A stretch of 59,656 nt of DNA from an uncultured Marvinbryantia sp. (GTDB lineage Bacteria > Bacillota > Clostridia > Lachnospirales > Lachnospiraceae). The first letter of the stretch is position 1; each line of letters starts with the position of its first letter. Shown here piece by piece: positions 7,718 through 15,968 of the stretch. The stretch is taken from positions 1-59,656 of the forward strand of contig CAKRRF010000014.1 of the NCBI GenBank assembly GCA_934394985.1, given 5' to 3'. Below the pieces are notes generated by a model. The model did no database searches, had not been told where the DNA came from, and worked only from the letters and a program-made list of their open reading frames with translations. The translations under genes and the position numbers were made by a program.

Positions 7718-8074
7718 TTACTTTTTCATTTTCGGCTGGCAGATCAGACTGGCAATATAAGAAAACACTAATGCAGCTGATGTTCCTACAGATGCTGCCG
7801 TAAATCCTCCTTTAAACAGTCCCAGAAATCCCTCTTCATCCACCGCTTTTTTTACCCCCTCCCAAAGATTATTTCCAAATCCCAGAAGCGGTACGGTGAC
7901 ACCTGCCCCGGCATATTCTTTCAAATACGGAAATATACCAAGTGCTCCCAAAAAAGTACCGGTTACTACCAGCATCACCATAATTCTCCCCGGCATCAGC
8001 TTTGTGTTTTCAATCAGAATCTGCACCAGTACGCAAATCAAACCTCCTACCCAGAAAGCATTCCAATATTCCAT
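7718..8074 (-). CDS. spoVAE: stage V sporulation protein AE (SpoVAEb-type)
   Basis: Small integral membrane protein, 118 residues, of the SpoVA channel that moves Ca-dipicolinic acid into the forespore and out at germination. The family features GNNLWEGVKKAVDEEGFLGLFKGGFTAASVGTSAALVFSYIASL and glycine-rich helices are present. An upstream in-frame ATG at 8116 exists, but the ATG at 8074 has an AAAGGAG site at good spacing and matches the family start. It follows spoVAD by 35 bp. No spoVAEa or spoVAF follows in the window. Confidence 0.9.
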   Translation of the reverse strand: MEYWNAFWVGGLICVLVQILIENTKLMPGRIMVMLVVTGTFLGALGIFPYLKEYAGAGVTVPLLGFGNNLWEGVKKAVDEEGFLGLFKGGFTAASVGTSAALVFSYIASLICQPKMKK

Positions 8075-8109
8075 CTTTTTCTCTCCTTTTCTTATTTTTT
8101 TCTCTTCTT

Positions 8110-9120
8110 TCAGCAATGCTCCAGTACAATTGCATGTGCAATCCCCGGAACGCTCTGTCCCTCATTAAAACTCACCGGAGACATTAACGCCCCGGTAGGA
8201 ACAAACAATACCTGTTTCCAGATACCTTTTCTAAGATTCGGCAAAATCAGAGCTGCCAGCACTGTTGCTGAACACCCACATCCGCTTCCCCCTGAATGAG
8301 TATCCTGTTTTTCCCGGTCATAAATTTCAATCCCACAATCCATGTGCTGCTGACTAATGTCATATCCTTCTTTTCTCAGAAGATCCAGCAGAATCCTCTG
8401 CCCCACATAGCCCAGGTCTCCGGTAATAATTTTATCATAATCCAACGGTCCTCTTTCAAAATCGCGAAAATGTCTGGCAACTGTATCTGAAGCTGCCGGT
8501 GCCATACAAGCTCCCATATTCATAGCATCCTGTACCCCAAAATCGACTACTTTTCCTACTGTAATACCGGTTATTCTGATATGTCCTCCGCTTTTTCCAA
8601 GCACAAAAGCTCCGCTTCCGGTTACTGTCCAGGTGGCCGACAGTGGTCTCTGATTGCCATAGGACAAAGGAAAACGAAACTGTTTTTCTGCGCTGGCAAA
8701 ATGACTGGAGGTGACTGCCGCCGCATATTCTGCATAGTTCCCTGCAATCGTCATAGCTGCCAATGCCAGGGCTTCTCCGCAGGTAGAACAAGCCCCATAC
8801 AATCCAAACCATGGGATGCCAAAGCTTTCCAATCCAAAAGATGTGGCAATCAGCTGTCCCAGCAGATCCCCTCCATAAAGATAACGAATATTCTCCCTGT
8901 GGATTCCCGCATCCTGAATTGCAATGGTAAGTGCTTCCTTCTGCATCTCACTTTCTGCTTTTTCCCAACAGTCTTCTCCAAACAGATCATCTTGCGAAAT
9001 AACTGAAAAAGCACCGCCAAGCGGTCCTTCTCCCTCTTTTTTTCCAACAACGGATGAAGTACCCACAATGTGCGGTGCTTTCTGAAAACAAATACTTTGT
9101 CTGCCCTGTGTCTGATCCAT
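8110..9120 (-). CDS. spoVAD: stage V sporulation protein AD
   Basis: Dipicolinic-acid-binding component of the SpoVA complex at the inner forespore membrane. The 336-residue protein has the thiolase-like fold typical of SpoVAD (LYGACSTCGEALALAAMTIAGNYAEYAAAVTSSHF near residue 105; the C-terminal GGSGCGCSATV stretch). The start at 9120 is preceded by GGAGG at seven bases. It is separated from spoVAC by about 11 kb of unrelated genes, whereas the two are adjacent in Bacillus and most Clostridia. A sigma-G-like promoter stands 49-77 bases upstream, so this half operon can be transcribed on its own in the forespore. Confidence 0.95.
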   Translation of the reverse strand: MDQTQGRQSICFQKAPHIVGTSSVVGKKEGEGPLGGAFSVISQDDLFGEDCWEKAESEMQKEALTIAIQDAGIHRENIRYLYGGDLLGQLIATSFGLESFGIPWFGLYGACSTCGEALALAAMTIAGNYAEYAAAVTSSHFASAEKQFRFPLSYGNQRPLSATWTVTGSGAFVLGKSGGHIRITGITVGKVVDFGVQDAMNMGACMAPAASDTVARHFRDFERGPLDYDKIITGDLGYVGQRILLDLLRKEGYDISQQHMDCGIEIYDREKQDTHSGGSGCGCSATVLAALILPNLRKGIWKQVLFVPTGALMSPVSFNEGQSVPGIAHAIVLEHC

Positions 9121-9168
9121 GTCATAACCTCCATCTTGACAGCATTCCTTTTCATGCTGTTTTAACAG

Positions 9169-9197
9169 AAGTATGTGCAGCTCATGTTTTTTTATAC
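9169..9197 (-). promoter_or_regulatory. candidate sigma-G promoter of spoVAD-spoVAE
   Basis: On the minus strand GTATA (9193-9197) and CATACTT (9169-9175) are 17 bp apart. This fits the Bacillus sigma-G pattern (GHATR, 17-18 bp, CATnHTA) except for the last base. A seven-pair hairpin (9139-9145 with 9154-9160) lies between it and the gene. The match is by eye and short motifs are common, but the position is right for forespore expression. Confidence 0.5.
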
Positions 9198-9307
9198 TTT
9201 CTTTTTTGTTTTCCTGAAATATATGGTATATTTTTCTGTTTTCTACGTATGATATATTGTAAGCACCATTTTAAAACAGTGCGCAAATGGAACATGTTAT
9301 TTGAATT

Positions 9308-9718
9308 TTACAATATCTCATCTTCCTTGCAGACTCTTCCCTGGAAAGTTTCCTGTAAAGCCGAAAGAATCTGTTTCACCTCTTCTGCATCGAGTACATC
9401 ATAGGTGATCGCATATACTTTCCTGATTTTGTGTTCTTCAAAGTAAGCCTGATCCTCCGGATTCGCAAAATCTTCTGCTGCCTCTTCAAATACCATTGTA
9501 TCATGTGTTAAAGTCAGCTCCATCAGATCCATTTCCAGCCAGAGTTCGATCTTTGCCTGATAATCCGGCAATCTCTCTGCTAACTGTGAAATGCTGATTT
9601 CCTGCGGGATCAGATAATAATCTGTCAGCATCTTTTTAACCGGTTTGTTTTGTTCTGAAGGTTTTTTTGCAGTCTGGTGATGTGCACTCTTTTTTTTGGT
9701 ATTTGTTTTATTTTTCAT
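9308..9718 (-). CDS. conserved hypothetical protein
   Basis: A 136-residue soluble protein of unknown function. The first 30 residues are very basic and low-complexity (KNKTNTKKKSAHHQTAKKP), and the rest is acidic, with a compact alpha/beta pattern (WLEMDLMELTLTHDTMVFEEAAEDF). No signal peptide or membrane segment is visible. The start has only a weak upstream purine site (AAAGG about 13 bases before), so a downstream start at the Met near residue 30 is possible. It lies between ansA and spoVAD on the same strand. I do not recognise the family. Confidence 0.6.
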   Translation of the reverse strand: MKNKTNTKKKSAHHQTAKKPSEQNKPVKKMLTDYYLIPQEISISQLAERLPDYQAKIELWLEMDLMELTLTHDTMVFEEAAEDFANPEDQAYFEEHKIRKVYAITYDVLDAEEVKQILSALQETFQGRVCKEDEIL

Positions 9719-9800
9719 AGTGATTTCTTAGCCTTTCTCTCGCTGTGTCTGTTATCTGACACTTCTCCTTACATTTCTCTTCATACTTCAGCCCGGGCTG

Positions 9801-10814
9801 TCAGTTCTGTTCCGGGCTGAACATGATATCGTGATTGATTTTTTTATAGAATTTTTCCCGGAAACCTTCTGAATCCTGACTCTCCTGCAATGCCCACATG
9901 GTCTTTGCTACAGTAGCTTCCAGCGTCATATCATAAGATTCCAGCAGTGAAAACTCACGTTTAATCATTTTTCCCACCTGATATACACTCATATCACTGC
10001 CTTCATGGGTCACCTGTGTCGCCATAATAACGATCTTGCCTTTTTCTACGAAACGTTTGATTGCCTGATAAAATTCATCATCACCATAGTCAGGAAGCCC
10101 GCCTACACCAAATGATTCAATGATCAGCGCATCTGTCGTTTCTGCCAGAGAATCAATAATTGCTCCACTGCTTCCAGGAATCAGCTTCAACAAAAATACC
10201 CTGTCGTCCAGTTGATGATAGAATCTGATTCGGTCTGTAACATGGTTCTTGTCATCGATATAAAATACGATCCGGCTATCCTGAATTACTGCAATATCCG
10301 GATAATTGATACTGGAAAATGCATTATAGCTTTTGGAACGCTCTTTTTTTGCTCTTGTTCCTGCTATCACAGACCCGCCAAATACAATATTGATTCCATG
10401 TGCCTTTGGATGCGAAGCAAAACGCAGACTGTCCAGGAGGTTGGCTCTGGCATCTGTAATAGCCAGATCTATTGGTCTCTGGGCTCCTGTTACCACTATC
10501 GGTTTCAAATTATTCTGAATCAGATAAGAAAGCGCTGCTGCTGTATATGCCATGGTATCTGTTCCATGACAGATCACAAATCCATCATAATACTCGTATT
10601 TTTTCTCAATAATTGCCGCCAGCTCAATCCACTGCCTGGAACATACATTGGTACTGTCCAGATTAAATGGCTGAATATGATCGATCTCACAGAACTCTCT
10701 CGCTTCCGGCACATAGGACAGCAGTTCCTCTGATGATATCTGTGGTGACAACCCCCGATCCGTATATTTTGATGCAATTGTTCCACCCGTTGCAATTAAC
10801 AGTATTTTTTTCAT
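9801..10814 (-). CDS. ansA: L-asparaginase (type I, cytoplasmic)
   Basis: Hydrolyses L-asparagine to aspartate and ammonia. The 337-residue protein has the N-terminal catalytic threonine motif ILLIATGGTIASKYTD and the second active-site motif VICHGTDTMAYTAAAL (near 82-97), and it lacks a signal peptide, as in cytoplasmic AnsA enzymes. It begins 19 bp after the last antiporter gene with AAAAGGAGAAG as ribosome site, so it appears to be the distal gene of the antiporter operon. A ten-pair hairpin (9787-9796 with 9812-9821) overlaps its stop codon but lacks a T-tract. Confidence 0.92.
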   Translation of the reverse strand: MKKILLIATGGTIASKYTDRGLSPQISSEELLSYVPEAREFCEIDHIQPFNLDSTNVCSRQWIELAAIIEKKYEYYDGFVICHGTDTMAYTAAALSYLIQNNLKPIVVTGAQRPIDLAITDARANLLDSLRFASHPKAHGINIVFGGSVIAGTRAKKERSKSYNAFSSINYPDIAVIQDSRIVFYIDDKNHVTDRIRFYHQLDDRVFLLKLIPGSSGAIIDSLAETTDALIIESFGVGGLPDYGDDEFYQAIKRFVEKGKIVIMATQVTHEGSDMSVYQVGKMIKREFSLLESYDMTLEATVAKTMWALQESQDSEGFREKFYKKINHDIMFSPEQN

Positions 10815-10833
10815 CTGCTTCCATCTTCTCCTT

Positions 10834-12990
10834 TTAATTCAACCAAACCGCCGAAATAAGCAGGTAAATCAGAGTAATACACAATCCGAGAGAAAACAGA
10901 AGTAAGCCATAAGACATGCTTCTCCCGATCAAAATGGTATTTTCCCTGAATTCCTCATACCACAATGACAGTTTGTGAATGAAATCTGTCTGACATGGAT
11001 GTTTTCGCCAGATTGTAGCATTACACAGATGCTTAACTGCATTGCAAAGCCTTCCAAGTACATGTGTCAGATGATTTCCCTCTTCCGGATCTGTTTTTTC
11101 TTCACTTCCATGATATACATCTTTTTTCATTTCCACAATAATCGGATCCTGAATCGTGTCAAAAAAACTGGCTTCCACATATCCTGCCAGCGGTTGCAGC
11201 TTGGCTGTTACATCTGCCAGTCTGTCCAATACGCAGCTGATACTTCCTCCGATTGTCGGAAGAATCTGTAACAGTATCGGTCGATACAGATAATCTTCCA
11301 GATCCATCACTGCCGGCCAGCGGTTCACATATTCTTTTGTATTTCCATTTTTCTGCATCATCCAGGTACGGATAATAAAGACATATACCAGAATACCAAT
11401 CAGCAGCGATATCATACTTCCTGACAGATTGCCAAAGCTGTAATATGCTATACGCTCTGCGCCTTCTTCAGCGCCCATAAATCCCTGACCCATATCTGCA
11501 ATTCTGTCCATTGTCAGATGCGGAAAGAAACCCATAACCGGGAAGATTATGGCACAGGTCCCCAGTACTGCTGCACTGATTTTGTTCATATAATGTCCTT
11601 TTAATGCATCATACTGTGTCTGTTTCTGTGTATCCTGATTCTCTTCCACAAAAACTGCCATATACAGCTTACACATATACGCTACTGTCAGACCTCCACT
11701 GATCAGAAACAACCATTCAATCAGGCGAATATCTGAATATCCCAGCACGCCACCTGATGGCATCAGTTCACTATATTCCACAATACTTTCATGAAGCAGT
11801 GTCTTGCTGATATATCCTGAAAAAAGCGGCACCCCACTGATTCCCAGTGCACCTCCTGCAAATACGGCTTTCAGAAGCGGCTTATTTCTTCCAAATCCTC
11901 GTATCTCATTCAAATCCAGTCGATGAAGATTCATATAAATCACACCAGCCACCATAAACAAGGTAAGCTTAAACAGGGAATGATTCACCATATGAAGCAT
12001 CGTTCCTCTAATCGCAAGGAGATTTTCTTCTCCAAGCAGTCCCTGCATTCCAATTCCCACCAGAATAAACCCGATCTGAGAAACGGAAGAACAGGCCAGT
12101 GTCCGTTTGATATCAACAGAAAAGACAGCCAGCACTGCACCAATCAGCATAGTGAGGACACCCATGATCAGCATAGCTGTTCCCCATCCTGCGTCATACA
12201 GAAAAATTTTACAACTGATTACCAGTATGCCGAAAATACCGGTCTTTGTCAAGATACCGGACAGTAATGCGCTGGCAGGTGCCGGTGCCACCGGATGTGC
12301 CTTGGGCAGCCAGATATGTAACGGAAATACTCCTGCTTTTGCTCCAAATCCCACAAACATACAAATACATGCCGGTAATACATTTTTTCCCTGACAAGCC
12401 TGATACAGCTCATCAATCTGAAGTGTTCCTGTCTGATGATACAGCCAAAACAATCCCATCAGGATAGAAAGTCCACCGATAACCGCTATCGCCAGATAGG
12501 TTTCTGCTGCACGTAAAGCTTCTTTTTTCTCGTCCTGTGCCACCCATATATAAGAAGTAAAGGACATCAGTTCAAAAAAGATCAGCGTTGTATACAGATC
12601 TGCTGATAACAGCACACCTTCTGTTGCTCCCAGTGTCATCAGTAAAAACAGATAATAACGGTTCCTGTTCCGATAGGAGGCAAAATACTCCCCGGAAAAT
12701 AACGTAGTCATCATCCACATAAATGCTGCAATCAAAGCGTACACTGACCGGAATCCATCACTTTCAAATGAAAGTCCCATCTGGCAGATTCCAGGAATCC
12801 GGCAGGAAACCTGTATATCTCCTGCTGTAATCAAAAGTACCAGAAGCATCAAAAACTCTGCAATCGTCACTGCTGACGCTATGCGATCTCTCAGTATTTT
12901 ATCTGCTTTTCCGGCCAGATAAGTGACTGCCGCCCCTGCAAGCGGGAAAAATACGATCCAGGCTAATAAATAAATCTGTGTTTCCTTCAT
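10834..12990 (-). CDS. antiporter-like subunit 4 (NuoL/MrpA-type) with C-terminal lateral-helix-like extension
   Basis: A 718-residue membrane protein of the NuoL/MrpA/MbhH superfamily that moves cations or protons. The key charged residues of the channel are kept: the TM5-type Glu in LIFFELMSF (about 139) and the Lys in GFGAKAGVFPLHIWLPKAH (about 216), with the next Lys in SGILTKTGIFG. After the conserved 14-helix core there is a hydrophobic segment near 520-545. A mostly soluble stretch of about 145 residues follows, and then a final membrane helix (LLLFSLGLCITLIYLLISAVWL). That pattern resembles the long lateral helix of NuoL ending in an anchor. It is the last structural gene of the antiporter cluster and is followed by ansA after 19 bp. 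Confidence 0.85.
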   Translation of the reverse strand: MKETQIYLLAWIVFFPLAGAAVTYLAGKADKILRDRIASAVTIAEFLMLLVLLITAGDIQVSCRIPGICQMGLSFESDGFRSVYALIAAFMWMMTTLFSGEYFASYRNRNRYYLFLLMTLGATEGVLLSADLYTTLIFFELMSFTSYIWVAQDEKKEALRAAETYLAIAVIGGLSILMGLFWLYHQTGTLQIDELYQACQGKNVLPACICMFVGFGAKAGVFPLHIWLPKAHPVAPAPASALLSGILTKTGIFGILVISCKIFLYDAGWGTAMLIMGVLTMLIGAVLAVFSVDIKRTLACSSVSQIGFILVGIGMQGLLGEENLLAIRGTMLHMVNHSLFKLTLFMVAGVIYMNLHRLDLNEIRGFGRNKPLLKAVFAGGALGISGVPLFSGYISKTLLHESIVEYSELMPSGGVLGYSDIRLIEWLFLISGGLTVAYMCKLYMAVFVEENQDTQKQTQYDALKGHYMNKISAAVLGTCAIIFPVMGFFPHLTMDRIADMGQGFMGAEEGAERIAYYSFGNLSGSMISLLIGILVYVFIIRTWMMQKNGNTKEYVNRWPAVMDLEDYLYRPILLQILPTIGGSISCVLDRLADVTAKLQPLAGYVEASFFDTIQDPIIVEMKKDVYHGSEEKTDPEEGNHLTHVLGRLCNAVKHLCNATIWRKHPCQTDFIHKLSLWYEEFRENTILIGRSMSYGLLLFSLGLCITLIYLLISAVWLN

Positions 12991-13005
12991 CTTATCGTTC
13001 CCCCT

Positions 13006-14481
13006 CTAATATAATCCATTTGCCACATCATTGAAAAAAGCCACCAGTGGTGTGGAACCTATTCCCAGACAAATCACACCTGCTGCAAACAAAACCAGCG
13101 GTACACACATTCTCCAGGACGGATCCCTGATCTCACCCAGTTCCTCATAATGAAACTCTTTTCCCGGAAAATAGGCACGAAATACAATGGACATCATGTA
13201 AATTGAGGTCAGAAATGCAGAAATCAGAAGACATCCGATTCCCAGATATGCCTGCATGCGGCCACTGTCCACTGCTGCCTGTGCAATATTCCATTTACTG
13301 ATAAAACCAGCCAACCCCGGAACCCCCATCAGTCCAAGCGCAGATACCGTAAAACATCCAAATACTATCGGCATTTTTTTTGCATAGCCATTCAGGTCAT
13401 CAATATAGTTCTTTCCTGTCTGGTGCATGATCGCACCTGCACACAGGAATGAACCAATCTTCATAACAGCATGGCAGACCATATGGCAAAGTGCTCCAAC
13501 CAGACCGAGCGGTGTCATAATCATAGCACTGAAAATGATATACGACAGATTACTGATCGTGGAATATGCCAGTCTTCTTTTTATATGACGTTCCATAACT
13601 GCTCTGGTACATCCATATACCACAGAAAACATCGCCAGTGCCATCACTACCGCCTGTACCCAGGTTCCCCGTAGAAAGTCTGTACCAAAGCTGTAATAGG
13701 TCAGGCGGATAATGGCGAATACCCCTGCCTTTACCACTGCCACGGCATGAAGAAGTGCCGTTACAGGAGTCGGTGCCACACCTGCTTCCGGAAGCCAGGA
13801 GCCCATTGGGAACATCGCTGCCTTTACTCCAAAACCAAGGCAGGCGATCAGATATACCACTAACAGAACCTGCTTTCTGTCTCCTACTTTTGCCAGATCC
13901 AGAATTCCTCCCATAACAAAATCGAACTCTCTGCCATAAACCATCAAAAACACAATACCAATCAACGCAAACGCTGCACCGCCCAGGGAATAATACAGAT
14001 ATTTTCTGGTCGCATGAATAGCTTTACGGTCCAGATTGTGCAGAATCAATGGCACTGTTACAAGAGTGAGCAGCTCATAAAAGAAATACATGCTCAGCAA
14101 ATCAGATGCATAGGCTATTCCCAATGTTACCCCATAGGTAACAGAATAGAACATAAAAAATACTCTCTGATGCGATTCATGTTCCATATATTCAAAAGAA
14201 TACAACATGGCAAGTGGCCACAATGCAGCTATCAATACGGAAAATACTACAGACATGCCATCTATTCGAAATGATATGGACAGCCCCTGCATAAAATGTA
14301 CAACCTCCAGTGTTCCTTCCGGACGGTTCCCAGCCAGAAGAAATACCAGTAATGATGTCAGTACCATAACACATTCCAGATAGATTTTCATGATTTTCCG
14401 ATTTGGAAAGGGAATCACTTTTACCAGGATTCCTCCAACAATTGGCAGCAAGATTGCCACTACCATCCAATATTGGCTCAT
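13006..14481 (-). CDS. antiporter-like subunit 3 (NuoM/MrpD-type)
   Basis: A 491-residue polytopic protein of the proton-conducting-transporter family. It keeps the Glu in YFFYELLTLVTVP (about 134) and the Lys in GFGVKAAMFPMGSWLPEA (about 219), followed by VAVVKAGVF. The histidine usually found in the FPxHxWLP motif is Gly here (FPMGSWLP), unlike its three paralogues. An upstream extension to 14529 is open, but the ATG at 14481 has GGAGGTCATACT before it and forms an ATGA overlap with the previous stop, so it was chosen. Partners are the neighbouring antiporter subunits. Confidence 0.87.
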   Translation of the reverse strand: MSQYWMVVAILLPIVGGILVKVIPFPNRKIMKIYLECVMVLTSLLVFLLAGNRPEGTLEVVHFMQGLSISFRIDGMSVVFSVLIAALWPLAMLYSFEYMEHESHQRVFFMFYSVTYGVTLGIAYASDLLSMYFFYELLTLVTVPLILHNLDRKAIHATRKYLYYSLGGAAFALIGIVFLMVYGREFDFVMGGILDLAKVGDRKQVLLVVYLIACLGFGVKAAMFPMGSWLPEAGVAPTPVTALLHAVAVVKAGVFAIIRLTYYSFGTDFLRGTWVQAVVMALAMFSVVYGCTRAVMERHIKRRLAYSTISNLSYIIFSAMIMTPLGLVGALCHMVCHAVMKIGSFLCAGAIMHQTGKNYIDDLNGYAKKMPIVFGCFTVSALGLMGVPGLAGFISKWNIAQAAVDSGRMQAYLGIGCLLISAFLTSIYMMSIVFRAYFPGKEFHYEELGEIRDPSWRMCVPLVLFAAGVICLGIGSTPLVAFFNDVANGLY

Positions 14482-15953
14482 AGTATGACCTCCACAATTT
14501 TCTCCACATATTGTACCAACGGTCCGCAAAAGATTCCCAGTATCAATGCCAGGAAAGATAATACTGCGACCGGAAGCACCATACAGCCGTTTGGCTCTTT
14601 GCTGGTCAGATGCGCATAATCAAAATCTTTGCCCGGCAAAAAGCCTTTCATGCTGATCGGTAGCAGATATCCTGCTGTCAGCAGCGCACTGATCAAAAGT
14701 ATCACCGGTCCCAGAACTGCGAAAACAGAAACTCCGGAATTCAGTGCTCCTTCCGCCAGATACCATTTGCTGATGAAACCGCTGGCAGGTGGAATACCGA
14801 TCAGAGCCAACGAAGCAATACTGTAACACCATATGGTCACCGGCATCTCTTTTCCGATTCCGGTAAGCTGATCTGTTCTGGTTTTTCCGGTACGATAAAT
14901 CACTGCACCTGCACAGAGGAACAGACATGCTTTTGTACAGGCATGAAATACCACATGAAGTAATGATCCCGTCAGTGCATTTGGCTGCAAAAGAGCGAGT
15001 CCGAATAAAATATATGAAATCTGACTGACTGTAGAGTAAGCCAGACGTTTTTTCAGAAGCTTCTCTCTATATGCCAGCATAGACCCCATAAACACGGTAA
15101 TTAAAGATAATGTCAACCACATCGTCTGCACCCAGGTTCCCCGAATGACATCCGGACCGATAATCTCATATATCACTCGAATAGCTCCCAGTACACCCAT
15201 TTTTACAATGACACCAGATAATACCGCACTGGCCGGAGCCGGGGCTGCCGGATGTGCCGCAGACAGCCATCCATGCATAGGAAACATACCGGCTTTTACA
15301 CCAAATCCCAGAATCACCAGACAGGCACACACTAAGATTAAGGTCATATGACCTTCTGCTGCCGTCAGATCCAGAGTTCCTCCCGGTGTAAAATCAAGAG
15401 ATGTCGTGTATCTGTTCAATACATAAGTGCCGAACAAAACCATATATGCGCCACTTAAAGAATAGAGCAGGTATTTCATTCCTGCCATAACAGCTTCCCT
15501 GGTTCTGGTATGCAATACCAGTGGCACTGTTGTTAATGTCATCATTTCATAAAATAAATAAAAGGTCACCAGGTTACCTGCATAACACAGTCCCATCAGT
15601 ACGCCGTACACAATTAATAAAAATCCAAAAAAACGTTTCTGCTCCCGCTCTTTTTTCATATATTCCCCGGCAAAACATACTGCCAGAATCCAGATCAGGG
15701 TAACCACAGCTGCAAACAGCTTTCCCATTGCATCCACATGAAAATATAACGGAAGTTCTTTCCCCAGCGAAAAAAGATAAAGTGTATTCTCCTTTTCCAA
15801 CAGATTCCATATCAGAAAACAACCTGCAATCCCCATGGTAATCAGTGAATTTCGTGTCAGTTTTTTTTCTGAACTTTCTTTTTTTCCCAGAAGCATCACA
15901 AGTCCTGCCAGCACAGGGAAACACATATTTAATAAGAGAAAACAATGATTCAT
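14478..15953 (-). CDS. antiporter-like subunit 2 (NuoM/MrpD-type)
   Basis: A 491-residue membrane protein with the hallmark Glu in FYLFYEMMTLTTVP (about 133) and the Lys in GFGVKAGMFPMHGWLSAAHPAAPAP (about 218), then VIVKMGVLG. The AHPAAPAP stretch and overall pattern place it with MrpD/MbhH and NuoM. It is closest in visible motifs to subunits 3 and 4, suggesting duplication within this locus. It starts 16 bp after subunit 1 (AGGAAAG site) and its stop overlaps the start of subunit 3. Confidence 0.87.
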   Translation of the reverse strand: MNHCFLLLNMCFPVLAGLVMLLGKKESSEKKLTRNSLITMGIAGCFLIWNLLEKENTLYLFSLGKELPLYFHVDAMGKLFAAVVTLIWILAVCFAGEYMKKEREQKRFFGFLLIVYGVLMGLCYAGNLVTFYLFYEMMTLTTVPLVLHTRTREAVMAGMKYLLYSLSGAYMVLFGTYVLNRYTTSLDFTPGGTLDLTAAEGHMTLILVCACLVILGFGVKAGMFPMHGWLSAAHPAAPAPASAVLSGVIVKMGVLGAIRVIYEIIGPDVIRGTWVQTMWLTLSLITVFMGSMLAYREKLLKKRLAYSTVSQISYILFGLALLQPNALTGSLLHVVFHACTKACLFLCAGAVIYRTGKTRTDQLTGIGKEMPVTIWCYSIASLALIGIPPASGFISKWYLAEGALNSGVSVFAVLGPVILLISALLTAGYLLPISMKGFLPGKDFDYAHLTSKEPNGCMVLPVAVLSFLALILGIFCGPLVQYVEKIVEVIL

Positions 15954-15968
15954 TCTTTCCTACGCCCC

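Noticed and set aside
9787..9821. Ten-pair hairpin over the ansA stop codon as an intrinsic terminator
   Set aside because: The stem is good but no T-tract follows on the minus strand; kept only as a note under ansA.
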